8,112 bases of DNA, from NCBI GenBank assembly GCA_019746355.1, contig JAIESC010000071.1:1-8112 (forward strand). The letters run 5' to 3'. A program made the position numbers and the translations under genes. Each line of letters begins with the position of its first letter. Position 1 is the stretch's first letter. Shown here piece after piece: positions 1-5,310 of this stretch. Below the pieces are notes generated by a model that was not told the origin of the DNA, did no database searches, and was given only the letters and a program-made list of their open reading frames with translations. The DNA comes from Xanthobacteraceae bacterium. Lineage in GTDB: Bacteria; Pseudomonadota; Alphaproteobacteria; Rhizobiales; Xanthobacteraceae.

Positions 1-299
1 CGCCACTCGGTCACGCTCGGATAGTGGAAGCGATGCAGCTCGTAGCCGGTGAGATCGGTGATCCAGGACACGTCGAAATTGCTGCTCTCCGGCACCGCGA
101 CCGCGCGCAACGCATCGACCACGCCAAGCCGGCGGAACAGCTCCATGCTGCGCGCATTGGTGATGTCCATCTTGGGGTGGCGCGTGGTGGTCGGGTTGCG
201 CTCGACCAGCATGCAGGCGATGCCGCGTCGCGACAGCTCGCACGCCAGCGTCATGCCGACGGGACCGCCGCCGGCGATCAGAACCGGGACATGCTTCAT
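1..299 (-). CDS. FAD-dependent aromatic monooxygenase, N-terminal part (cut by window edge)
   Basis: This is the first 99 residues of a class A flavoprotein monooxygenase (FAD_binding_3 family, PHBH/MhpA/UbiH-like). Such enzymes are cytoplasmic and use NAD(P)H and O2 to hydroxylate an aromatic or quinone-like substrate. The protein opens with a Rossmann beta-strand and the dinucleotide motif GGGPVG (residues 10-15). An acidic residue that would bind the FAD ribose follows at E33, and then HPKMDITNARSMELFRRLG (41-59), a stretch typical of the MhpA/PgaE-type branch. I chose the ATG at 299 because the Rossmann strand begins immediately after it and the only nearby upstream ATG is closed by a TGA overlapping this start. 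No strong Shine-Dalgarno is visible. It lies 136 bp downstream of another flavin monooxygenase gene on the same strand, so the two may be co-transcribed. The DG and GD motifs lie beyond the window, so the substrate class cannot be judged. Confidence 0.85.
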   Translation of the reverse strand, partial: MKHVPVLIAGGGPVGMTLACELSRRGIACMLVERNPTTTRHPKMDITNARSMELFRRLGVVDALRAVAVPESSNFDVSWITDLTGYELHRFHYPSVTEW

Positions 300-435
300 T
301 CGCGAGACGAGATGGCGAGGGCGTTCATTCGTGCTTGATCGAGGCGTCGCTGCCGGGCCGATGCTTTGGCCGACGGGGAAGGCTACTCAGGCACCCGGAT
401 GGTGTCCATTGCCAGCCAGAGCATACGTCCGATGC

Positions 436-1683
436 TCAGGCCGCCTTCGGCTTGTTGACCTGGCCCTGGGCAAAGCCCGCCGCCCCGGCATAGCCGCGCA
501 CAATGGCCTTGCGCTCCTCGAACGACAGCACCGCGTTCACGTCGGTGAAGCCGTCCGGCGCGCGGGCCTCGACCGCATCGATCACGCCCTCGGGACCGCC
601 GCCGCGGTTCATGCGGACGATCTGCGCGGTTGAAGGCTGCCGCTCCTGCTCGTACTGCCAGAGCGCGTGGATCGCGCTGTCGGAGCTGACCAGGCGGTCG
701 GCGAGGCAGCGCGCGTCGAGGATCGCCTGCGAGGCACCGTTCGAGCCGACCGGATACATCGGATGGGCGGCGTCGCCGAGCAGCGTGACGCGGCCGTGCG
801 ACCAGCGCGGCAGCGGATCGCGGTCGCACATCGGATATTCCCAGAACTCCGGCGTCGCCTCGATCAGCGCCTTGGCGTCGACGTAAGGGATCTGGAAGCG
901 CTGCACGTGCGGCATCAGCTCCTCGAAGCGGCCGGGCCGCGACCAGTCCTCCTTGTTCGGCGGCGCGCCACCCTCGCCCACCTTCACCAGCACCGCCCAG
1001 TTGGTCAGCGGCCGGTCCTCGCGGGCGCCTTCGCCGATCGGATAGACCACGAGCTTGGCGGCCATGCCGCCGGCGATCACCATCGAGCGGCCGGTGAGGA
1101 ACTTCGGCCAGTCGAGCGCGCCGCGCCACAGCATCGAGCCGTTCCAGCGCGCCGGCCCTTCGTTCGGATAGAGCGCGGACCGGACGTAGGAGTGGATGCC
1201 GTCGGCGCCGACCAGCGCGTCGCCTTTTACGGTGCGGCGGTGCGAGCCGTTGCGATCGAAGAACCAGGCGGTGACACCGCCTTCGTCCTGCTTGAAACCG
1301 CCGAGCCGGCAGCCGATGTGGATTCGGCTCTCGCCGAGCCGCGAACGCACCGCCTGATGGATCACGCCCTGCAGGCGGCCGCGATGGATCGAGAATTGCG
1401 GCACGTCGTAGCCGGCATCGAGGCCGCGCGGCTCGCGCCAGACCTCCTGGCCGAAACGGTTGGTGTAGATCAATTCGAAGGTGCGGATCGCGACCGCGTC
1501 GAGCCGCTCCATCAGCCCAAGCTGCTGCAGCTCCCTGATCGCATGCGGCAGCGTGTTGATGCCGACGCCGAGCTCGCGGATGCCTTCCGACTGCTCGAAC
1601 AGCTCGCAGTCGATGCCGCGCGCATGCAGCATCAAAGCCGTGGTGAGACCGCCAATTCCGCCGCCGACGATGATGACCTTCAC
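436..1683 (-). CDS. PhzS-like FAD-dependent monooxygenase
   Basis: This is a complete class A flavin monooxygenase of about 415 residues, the normal size for the family. Counting from the GTG start, GGGIGG (residues 7-12) and E30 form the FAD-binding Rossmann fold, VGADGIHSYVR (158-168) is the DG motif, and GDAAHPMYPVGSNGASQA (303-320) is the GD motif that contacts the FAD ribityl chain. The stretches GVGINTLPHAIREL and PNEGPARWNGSMLWRG resemble the PhzS / 'flavin-dependent oxidoreductase' branch, which includes the phenazine monooxygenase PhzS; most members have no known substrate. The start is GTG at 1683, with GAGGG six bases upstream and the family-like beginning MKVIIVGGG. A TTG two codons earlier abuts that Shine-Dalgarno and is unlikely to be used, and an in-frame TGA lies just before it. 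The gene diverges from the BKACE gene. A ring or N-heteroaromatic hydroxylase role is an inference. Confidence 0.9.
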   Translation of the reverse strand: MKVIIVGGGIGGLTTALMLHARGIDCELFEQSEGIRELGVGINTLPHAIRELQQLGLMERLDAVAIRTFELIYTNRFGQEVWREPRGLDAGYDVPQFSIHRGRLQGVIHQAVRSRLGESRIHIGCRLGGFKQDEGGVTAWFFDRNGSHRRTVKGDALVGADGIHSYVRSALYPNEGPARWNGSMLWRGALDWPKFLTGRSMVIAGGMAAKLVVYPIGEGAREDRPLTNWAVLVKVGEGGAPPNKEDWSRPGRFEELMPHVQRFQIPYVDAKALIEATPEFWEYPMCDRDPLPRWSHGRVTLLGDAAHPMYPVGSNGASQAILDARCLADRLVSSDSAIHALWQYEQERQPSTAQIVRMNRGGGPEGVIDAVEARAPDGFTDVNAVLSFEERKAIVRGYAGAAGFAQGQVNKPKAA

Positions 1684-1710
1684 GGACAACCCTCAACGCA
1701 CGCACTCAAA

Positions 1711-1756
1711 CGCGCGACCAGCAAATGTGGGCACCGGTCTTGCGTCCGGTCGCGCG
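1711..1756. promoter_or_regulatory. Inverted repeat in the divergent control region (candidate operator)
   Basis: CGCGCGACC (1711-1719) and GGTCGCGCG (1748-1756) are perfect 9-bp inverted arms. They enclose a second, shorter pair, ACCGG (1733-1737) and CCGGT (1746-1750). The right arm overlaps the place where the -35 box of the BKACE promoter would fall, and the element lies between two divergent catabolic genes. That position would suit binding of a regulator to both promoters. No regulator gene is visible in the window, and GC-rich arms can arise by chance. Confidence 0.4.
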
Positions 1757-1775
1757 CCAAAAGCAAAACCGTGCT

Positions 1776-1781
1776 TATAAT
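1776..1781 (+). promoter_or_regulatory. Candidate -10 box for the BKACE gene
   Basis: A perfect TATAAT stands out in GC-rich surroundings, about 78 bp before the BKACE start codon. The -35 position at a 17-bp spacing (1753-1758) is GC-rich and does not resemble TTGACA. An activator bound at the overlapping inverted repeat could therefore be required. The core TTATAA is itself a palindrome and could also serve the divergent minus-strand gene. Confidence 0.4.
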
Positions 1782-1858
1782 CCTCCCCGATAGGGCGGAA
1801 CTGCAACAACTTCCGGGCCGCAAGGTTGATGGCGGCTATCCGGTCCAAGGAGCATGAA

Positions 1859-2743
1859 ATGGCGCGAAAAGTGATGATTTCCTGTGCGGTAACCGGGTCG
1901 GCGGACACCCCCGGCCGCAATCCGGCGGTTCCGGTGACGCCCGAGCAGATCGCCAATTCCTGCCTCGACGCCGCCAAGGCGGGTGCGGCGATCGTGCACA
2001 TCCACGTGCGCGACCCCAAGACCACCAAGCCCAGCATGGACAAGGCGCTCTACCGCGAGACGGTGGAGCGCATCCGTGAGAAGAATTCCGACGTCCTGAT
2101 CAACCTGACGACCGGCCCGGGTGCGCGGTTCTTCCACGACGAGAAGGACCCCTCGAAGCCCAGCGCCGACTCCGTGCTGAAGGGACCGGCCGAGCGCGTC
2201 CAGCATGTGATGGAATTGCGGCCTGAAATCTGCTCGCTCGACATGGGCAGCCTCAACATGGGCGACCGAGTGTTCGTCAACACGCCGACGCACCTGAAGG
2301 CGATGGCGCTCGCGATCAGGGACGCAGGCGTCACACCGGAGCTCGAGGTGTTCGAGACCGGCCACCTGCTGCTCGCCAAGAAATTCCTCGAGGACGGCCT
2401 GGTGAAGGGCCCTGGCCTGTTCCAGATCTGTCTCGGCATTTCCTGGGGCCAGCCGGCGACCCCGGAAGCGATGACCTACATGCGCAATCTTCTGCCGAAG
2501 GACTGCACCTGGTTCGCCTTCGGCATCTCGCTCTGGCAGTTCCCGATGGTGGCGCAGGCGGTGCTGCTCGGCGGCCATCCGCGTGTCGGAATGGAGGACA
2601 ACATCTATCTCGAAAAGGGCAAGCTCGCGCCGAGCAACGCGGCGCTGGTCGAGAAGGCCGGCAAGATCATCCAGATCCTGGGCGACGAGATCGCGACGCC
2701 GGCCGACGCGCGGAAAATTCTCGGCATCGGCGCGAACCACTGA
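1859..2743 (+). CDS. Beta-keto acid cleavage enzyme (BKACE, formerly DUF849)
   Basis: The product is 294 residues, the usual length for the BKACE family (PF05853; Kce, 3-keto-5-aminohexanoate cleavage enzyme, is the prototype). These zinc-dependent TIM-barrel enzymes condense a beta-keto acid with acetyl-CoA, giving acetoacetate and a new acyl-CoA. Visible hallmarks are the N-terminal CAVTGS strand, the HIHVRDP motif with zinc ligands H47 and H49, INLTTGPG (81-88), and RVGMEDN (242-248) with the presumed third zinc ligand E246 and the neighbouring D247. The start at 1859 is set by AAGGAG (1847-1852) six bases upstream and by the family-like beginning MARKVMI. In-frame TTG and ATG codons at 1826 and 1829 are poorly placed relative to any Shine-Dalgarno. 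The gene stands alone on the plus strand, divergent from flavin monooxygenases and convergent with an FAH-family gene. Known BKACE substrates include 3-dehydrocarnitine, beta-ketoglutarate and beta-ketoadipate; I cannot choose among them. Confidence 0.93.
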   Translation: MARKVMISCAVTGSADTPGRNPAVPVTPEQIANSCLDAAKAGAAIVHIHVRDPKTTKPSMDKALYRETVERIREKNSDVLINLTTGPGARFFHDEKDPSKPSADSVLKGPAERVQHVMELRPEICSLDMGSLNMGDRVFVNTPTHLKAMALAIRDAGVTPELEVFETGHLLLAKKFLEDGLVKGPGLFQICLGISWGQPATPEAMTYMRNLLPKDCTWFAFGISLWQFPMVAQAVLLGGHPRVGMEDNIYLEKGKLAPSNAALVEKAGKIIQILGDEIATPADARKILGIGANH

Positions 2744-2762
2744 CGCCGCGCTCCAGTAGGCA

Positions 2763-2788
2763 AAAGGCCCGGCTCGCGCCGGGCCTTT
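2763..2788 (+). terminator. Rho-independent terminator, probably bidirectional
   Basis: AAAGGCCCGGC and GCCGGGCCTTT form a perfect 11-bp stem around a TCGC loop, starting 20 bases after the BKACE stop codon. The A/T ends supply a short U tract in either direction. It therefore probably ends transcription of both the BKACE gene and the convergent FAH-family gene. Confidence 0.88.
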
Positions 2789-2808
2789 CGTATTCTGCAA
2801 CGCCCGCT

Positions 2809-2838
2809 TACTTGGCCTACTTGGCCTACTTGGCGTAC
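2809..2838. repeat. 9-bp tandem repeat spanning the stop codon of the FAH-family gene
   Basis: The plus-strand unit TACTTGGCC occurs twice exactly (2809-2817 and 2818-2826), then once with a final G (2827-2835), and then begins a degenerate fourth copy. Read on the coding (minus) strand this is AAG TAC GCC, AAG TAG GCC, AAG TAG GCC, AAG TAA. The last sense unit encodes Lys-Tyr-Ala, and later copies turn the Tyr codon into stops. This looks like slippage duplication at the gene end, giving three successive in-frame stops. Confidence 0.85.
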
Positions 2839-3755
2839 TTGCCGCCGGTCTGCTTGGTGTGAACGCCCTCGCCGCCGCTTTCCTTGTGCTTGAGGCGGGT
2901 GATGCGCGCCCAGGTGCGCTTCTGGTCATCCTTCACCGTGATGTGAAGCGTGCCGAGCCCTTCGGTCGTGAGCTCGATCTTGTCGCCGTCCATGAACGGG
3001 TTCAGCCCGCGATGGTTGGTGCCGGTGGCGATGATGTCGCCCGGCAGCAGCGTGTGGATCGAAGTCACCCACTCGATGCAGCGCGGGATCTTGTGCGCCA
3101 TGTCGTCGGAGTTGAACTTCTGCATCACCGTGCCGTTGTTGGTCAGCACGATCGGCAGCTTGTGCGGGTCCTTGATCTCGTCGGCGGTGACGATGTACGG
3201 GCCGATCGGCGCAAACGTGTCGCGCGACTTCATCTGGTAGAACACGTTGGTCGGCGGCACCACGCCGCGCGCCGAGCCGTCGATGAAGTTGGTGTAGCCG
3301 AACACGTAGTTCATCGCGTCGGCCTGCTTCACGTTCGACGCCTTCTTGCCGATGACCACGGCGAACTCGGCCTCACCCTCGAAGATCGTCGCCGGCATGT
3401 CCGGCAGCACCATGGTGTCGCCATCGCCGATGATCGAGCTCGGCGACTTCATGAAGGCGTTGATCGGCGCGGGCTCGGGAAGCGTGCCGTCCTCCATGTA
3501 GTTGACCGCCATGCAGATGATGTTTTCCGGCTTGGGCAGCGGCGCGCGGAACTTGACCTGGGACACCGGCTTGCCCTGGCCCTTGGCGGCGGCATCGGCG
3601 AGCTTGCCCTTCAACTGGTCGAACTTCTCGATCACGCCGCGCATCACGTCTTGCGGGCCCATCCGCGGGATGTCCTTCACCACATCGGACACATCGACGA
3701 CCTTGTCGCCCGTGACCACGCCAAGTTTGAAGTCGTCGAAAAACGCGAGTTTCAT
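2826..3755 (-). CDS. Fumarylacetoacetate hydrolase (FAH) family protein
   Basis: This 309-residue protein belongs to the FAH superfamily (PF01557), cytoplasmic Mg2+/Mn2+ enzymes that hydrolyse, hydrate or decarboxylate keto-acid products of aromatic ring cleavage. An N-terminal domain (about 1-70) precedes the catalytic fold. FMKSPSSIIGDGD (101-113) matches the usual FxKxPSS substrate-side motif. FEGEAEFAVVIGKKA (125-139) carries metal ligands E128 and E130, and GYTNFIDGSAR (153-163) supplies the third ligand D159. TGTNHRG (244-250) replaces the common TGTPxGVG loop, and G164 stands where many relatives have Asp after SAR. The ATG at 3755 has AGGGAG five bases upstream. The C-terminal tail is Lys/Gly-rich and ends in Tyr-Ala-Lys at a 9-bp repeat. 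It converges with the BKACE gene and lies downstream of tRNA-Asp on the same strand, with no clear promoter of its own. Whether it is a hydrolase, hydratase or isomerase is undecided. Confidence 0.9.
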   Translation of the reverse strand: MKLAFFDDFKLGVVTGDKVVDVSDVVKDIPRMGPQDVMRGVIEKFDQLKGKLADAAAKGQGKPVSQVKFRAPLPKPENIICMAVNYMEDGTLPEPAPINAFMKSPSSIIGDGDTMVLPDMPATIFEGEAEFAVVIGKKASNVKQADAMNYVFGYTNFIDGSARGVVPPTNVFYQMKSRDTFAPIGPYIVTADEIKDPHKLPIVLTNNGTVMQKFNSDDMAHKIPRCIEWVTSIHTLLPGDIIATGTNHRGLNPFMDGDKIELTTEGLGTLHITVKDDQKRTWARITRLKHKESGGEGVHTKQTGGKYAK

Positions 3756-3867
3756 GTTCGCTCCCTAAAACCACTCAGAGTGTTGGAATTCGATGCTGGA
3801 ACAGCCGGCCGGATCGTGGCGCCGCCGGTGCGGCATTGCAAGCCGAGGCGGCTGCCGCGGCACGGGT

Positions 3868-3952
3868 GCTATGCGAAAGGAAGGAAGTGGTCCTCCTTCG
3901 CCGAAGCTTCGGAGGATGCAAATCCTGCGAAGCGCATAGCGCGAAGCAGGAT
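3868..3952. repeat. Palindrome cluster behind tRNA-Asp (candidate interspersed element)
   Basis: Three nested or adjacent inverted repeats are visible. GCTATGCG (3868-3875) pairs with CGCATAGC (3933-3940). TCCTCC (3891-3896) pairs with GGAGGA (3911-3916) around the self-complementary CCGAAGCTTCGG (3901-3912). ATCCTGC (3922-3928) pairs with GCAGGAT (3946-3952), with an inner GCGC-ATA-GCGC hairpin. The last hairpin begins on the final A of the tRNA CCA end and could terminate tRNA-Asp transcription. Similar TCCTCCGAAGC / TTCGC-rich palindromes are, from memory, scattered between genes in Bradyrhizobium relatives. Copy number cannot be assessed here. The rest of the gap to the FAH-family gene (3767-3867) shows nothing else I can support. 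Confidence 0.6.
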
Positions 3953-4028
3953 GGCGGGAGCGACGGGACTCGAACCCGCGGCCTCTGCCGTGACAGGGCA
4001 GCGCTCTAACCAACTGAGCTACGCCCCC
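3952..4028 (-). tRNA. tRNA-Asp (anticodon GUC)
   Basis: This is a 77-nt cloverleaf on the minus strand with an encoded CCA. The acceptor stem GGGGGCG pairs with CGCTCCC, with one G-U pair. The D arm is GCTC-AGTTGGTTA-GAGC, and the anticodon stem CTGCC/GGCAG encloses loop CTGTCAC with anticodon GTC. The T arm GCGGG-TTCGAGT-CCCGT opens with a G-U pair. The discriminator base is G, as expected for Asp. It has its own candidate promoter and is followed directly by a hairpin. Confidence 0.98.
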
Positions 4029-4042
4029 GCGGGCGTGACAGG

Positions 4043-4071
4043 GACTTAAAGGCCGCTCCCCGGCAAGTCAA
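4043..4071 (-). promoter_or_regulatory. Promoter of tRNA-Asp
   Basis: On the minus strand, TTGACT (4066-4071) is followed after 17 bp by TAAGTC (4043-4048), or after 16 bp by TTAAGT. The -10 ends about 15 bases before the mature tRNA 5' end. A good TTGAC -35 with a weak -10 is usual for alphaproteobacterial stable-RNA promoters. It fits into the 57-bp gap after the secreted-protein gene. Confidence 0.55.
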
Positions 4072-4085
4072 GGAAGCTGTTTCGC

Positions 4086-4451
4086 TCAGCGCCGCGTCCA
4101 AACTTCGCCGCCGACCTCCCGGCCGCCGGTATAGGTCCAGACACCTTCCCAATTGCTGCCGTTTGCGCCGTAGATCGCGAGGCCGGTCTGGTTGCCGGAG
4201 CGGTAGCTCACGGCGATGCCCTTCTCGCTGCCGATGCCGGTGCCGACATAGGTCTGGCTGCCGACATCCCAGGTGACCCGGAACGTGTCGCCGGTGCGTT
4301 CCACGGTGACCGTGCCGCTGTAGCGGCCCCGCCCGCCCGGATTGCTGCCGGCCACGCTATAGGTGCCGACCGGATCGCCGGCGAAGGCAGGCGAATGATC
4401 CAGGAACACAACGACGGCCAAAACCGCGGCGAAGAGCAGCTTGCTCAACAT
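4086..4451 (-). CDS. Small secreted beta-rich protein of unknown function
   Basis: The product is 121 residues. The first 24 form a classical Sec signal peptide: a Lys near the N-terminus, a hydrophobic core LLFAAVLAVVVFL, and a probable cleavage site after AFA. The mature part of about 97 residues has no cysteines. It is rich in Gly, Thr, Val and aromatic residues in short alternating runs (for example YSGTVTVERTGDTFRVTW and YVGTGIG), suggesting a small periplasmic or secreted beta-barrel or sandwich. I recall similar proteins in Rhizobiales, sometimes loosely labelled fibronectin-binding; that label is not supported by anything seen here. I chose the ATG at 4451 because a longer reading from 4517 would run through tRNA-Val and bury the signal peptide. 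A GGGGGAG Shine-Dalgarno precedes this ATG. It begins only 33 nt after tRNA-Val on the same strand, which leaves little room for a separate promoter. Confidence 0.82.
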   Translation of the reverse strand: MLSKLLFAAVLAVVVFLDHSPAFAGDPVGTYSVAGSNPGGRGRYSGTVTVERTGDTFRVTWDVGSQTYVGTGIGSEKGIAVSYRSGNQTGLAIYGANGSNWEGVWTYTGGREVGGEVWTRR

Positions 4452-4484
4452 GACGTTCTCCCCCCGGAAAATTTCTAAACAAAG

Positions 4485-4560
4485 TGGTGGGCGGTGACGG
4501 GATCGAACCGCCGACATCCTGCGTGTAAAGCAGGCGCTCTACCAGCTGAGCTAACCGCCC
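4485..4560 (-). tRNA. tRNA-Val (anticodon UAC)
   Basis: This is a 76-nt cloverleaf on the minus strand with an encoded CCA. The acceptor GGGCGGT pairs perfectly with ACCGCCC. The anticodon stem CCTGC/GCAGG surrounds TTTACAC, giving anticodon TAC. The T arm is GGCGG-TTCGATC-CCGTC, and the discriminator is A, as expected for Val. It lies between hupB and a small secreted-protein gene. No terminator hairpin follows it, only the A/T-rich stretch leading to the next gene's Shine-Dalgarno. Confidence 0.98.
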
Positions 4561-4566
4561 ACTTGG

Positions 4567-4623
4567 ATCCAGCTGGCGGGCTTCTTATCGCCCCGCCGAC
4601 TGCTCGCTGCAAGCGGGCTGGAT
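4567..4623. other. Structured palindromic stretch between hupB and tRNA-Val
   Basis: ATCCAGC (4567-4573) and GCTGGAT (4617-4623) are perfect inverted arms. Between them lie GGCGGG (4575-4580) with CCCGCC (4592-4597), and CGCT with AGCG around GCA (4605-4615). Together they could fold as a three-way junction in an RNA from either strand. The stretch lies six bases upstream of the mature tRNA-Val and overlaps its candidate promoter. It may be an operator, a tRNA leader structure or chance. Confidence 0.4.
4584..4612 (-). promoter_or_regulatory. Candidate promoter of tRNA-Val
   Basis: On the minus strand, TTGCAG (4607-4612) is separated by exactly 17 bp from GATAAG (4584-4589). The latter ends 23 bases before the mature tRNA. 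The hupB terminator upstream makes an independent promoter here likely, but both boxes deviate from consensus. Confidence 0.38.
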
Positions 4624-4643
4624 GGCTCGTATCAAATAGACGA

Positions 4644-4670
4644 ACGCCCCCGCGGCGAGCGCGAGGGCGT
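4644..4670 (-). terminator. Rho-independent terminator of hupB
   Basis: Read on the minus strand, ACGCCC and GGGCGT form the outer stem and CGCG/CGCG the inner stem. They are separated by a single mismatch, and the loop is CTCGC. A T-rich run (TTCGTCTATTTG) follows. The hairpin starts 25 bases after the hupB stop codon. Confidence 0.8.
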
Positions 4671-4695
4671 CCATCACGAGACCGATTGGGCCGTG

Positions 4696-4971
4696 CTACC
4701 TGTTGACGGCGTCCTTCAGGCCTTTGCCGGCCGAGAAACGCGGCCGCTTGGCCGCCTTGATCTTCACCGGGGCGCCCGTGCGCGGATCACGTCCCTCGCG
4801 CGCCGCCCGCTTCACCACCCGGAAATTACCGAACCCCATGATCTTGACTTCGCCGCCCTTCTTCAGCGCCGCCGTAATCGCATCGAAGGTCGCGTCGACA
4901 GCGGAAGCAGCCGCGGTTTTCGTCATTTGCGCCTTGTCGGCCACCGCAGCGATGAGCTCGTTCTTGGTCAT
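4696..4971 (-). CDS. hupB: DNA-binding protein HU (beta type)
   Basis: The product is 91 residues, the standard HU length. HU is a nucleoid-associated protein that binds and bends DNA as a dimer without strong sequence preference. It begins MTKNELIAAVADKA, the conserved helix-turn-helix body of HU. GFGNF (46-50) leads into the beta-ribbon arm, and RDPRTG (61-66) carries the intercalating P63. The tail VKIKAAKRPRFSAGKGLKDAVN matches the family. The ATG at 4971 is set by the family start and by AAGGA eight bases upstream; an upstream reading from 5073 would add 34 residues foreign to HU. HU beta normally follows lon in proteobacteria. Here lon is still on the same strand upstream, but 2.2 kb away with two unrelated genes between them, so hupB must use its own promoter. 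Confidence 0.97.
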   Translation of the reverse strand: MTKNELIAAVADKAQMTKTAAASAVDATFDAITAALKKGGEVKIMGFGNFRVVKRAAREGRDPRTGAPVKIKAAKRPRFSAGKGLKDAVNR

Positions 4972-4998
4972 CTGACCGATCCTTTCCCTGCATCGAAT

Positions 4999-5018
4999 CA
5001 ACGGCGCGTTTGCCGTTG
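4999..5018 (-). promoter_or_regulatory. Hairpin in the hupB leader
   Basis: CAACGGC (4999-5005) and GCCGTTG (5012-5018) form a perfect 7-bp stem with a 6-nt loop, 27 bases before the hupB start codon. It leaves the Shine-Dalgarno free. It could stabilise the leader or be an operator; no poly-U tract follows, so it is not a terminator. Confidence 0.4.
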
Positions 5019-5281
5019 TGAGCGCGGAGAGTTTGCCGGAACCACCGCAATTGCAACGATTCGTTTTCGCCAAATGCAGACGGCACCGGACATCGCGGGG
5101 ACGCGACCGTCGAAAACATCAGATGCCATCGAAGTTTTCCCGCGCTTTGGCGGGTGCAGACGGACGGCATTCCGGTGTGGGACAAGGCTTCGCGGCAGTG
5201 CCTTGTCGCCATCGCCATGGCCTGGAATCGCGCACGACTCAGCACCGACTCAGGCCTGGAGATTCGCGTGCGCCGCGCGCC

Positions 5282-5310
5282 TTGTCCGGCGGCACGCCGG
5301 CGGCCATCAT
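5282..5310 (+). promoter_or_regulatory. Weak candidate promoter with internal palindrome, DHPH-like gene
   Basis: TTGTCC (5282-5287) and CATCAT (5305-5310) are 17 bp apart and would give a leader of about 20 nt. The spacer overlaps a perfect palindrome, CCGGCG-GCA-CGCCGG (5286-5300), at a position where a repressor would block RNA polymerase. The -10 is poor, so this rests mainly on spacing and position. Confidence 0.25.

Noticed and set aside
300..435. Possible terminator between the two minus-strand monooxygenase genes
   Set aside because: Only a four-base GGCC pair (around 355-375) is visible; it is too weak to call, so co-transcription remains possible.
383..1857. Long open readings on both strands overlapping the PhzS-like monooxygenase (383-1705 minus in another frame, 667-1857 plus)
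   Set aside because: They are Arg/Ala-rich shadows of a clear flavoprotein gene in GC-rich DNA, with no domain or Shine-Dalgarno.
2859..4049. Plus-strand open reading of 396 codons antisense to the FAH-family gene
   Set aside because: It is antisense to a real gene, and its end (ATGLEPAASAVTGQRSNQLS) is the familiar false peptide obtained by translating across a tRNA complement.
4452..4517. 22-residue N-terminal extension of the small secreted protein
   Set aside because: It runs through the tRNA-Val gene and would place a charged segment ahead of a clear signal peptide that has its own Shine-Dalgarno.
4494..4706. Plus-strand peptide beginning MTGSNRRHPACKAGALPAEL
   Set aside because: It is a translation of the complement of tRNA-Val, a well-known false gene call.
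5139..5154. CCCGC/GCGGG hairpin as a possible terminator
   Set aside because: The stem is only five base pairs, no T tract follows, and no gene ends nearby.
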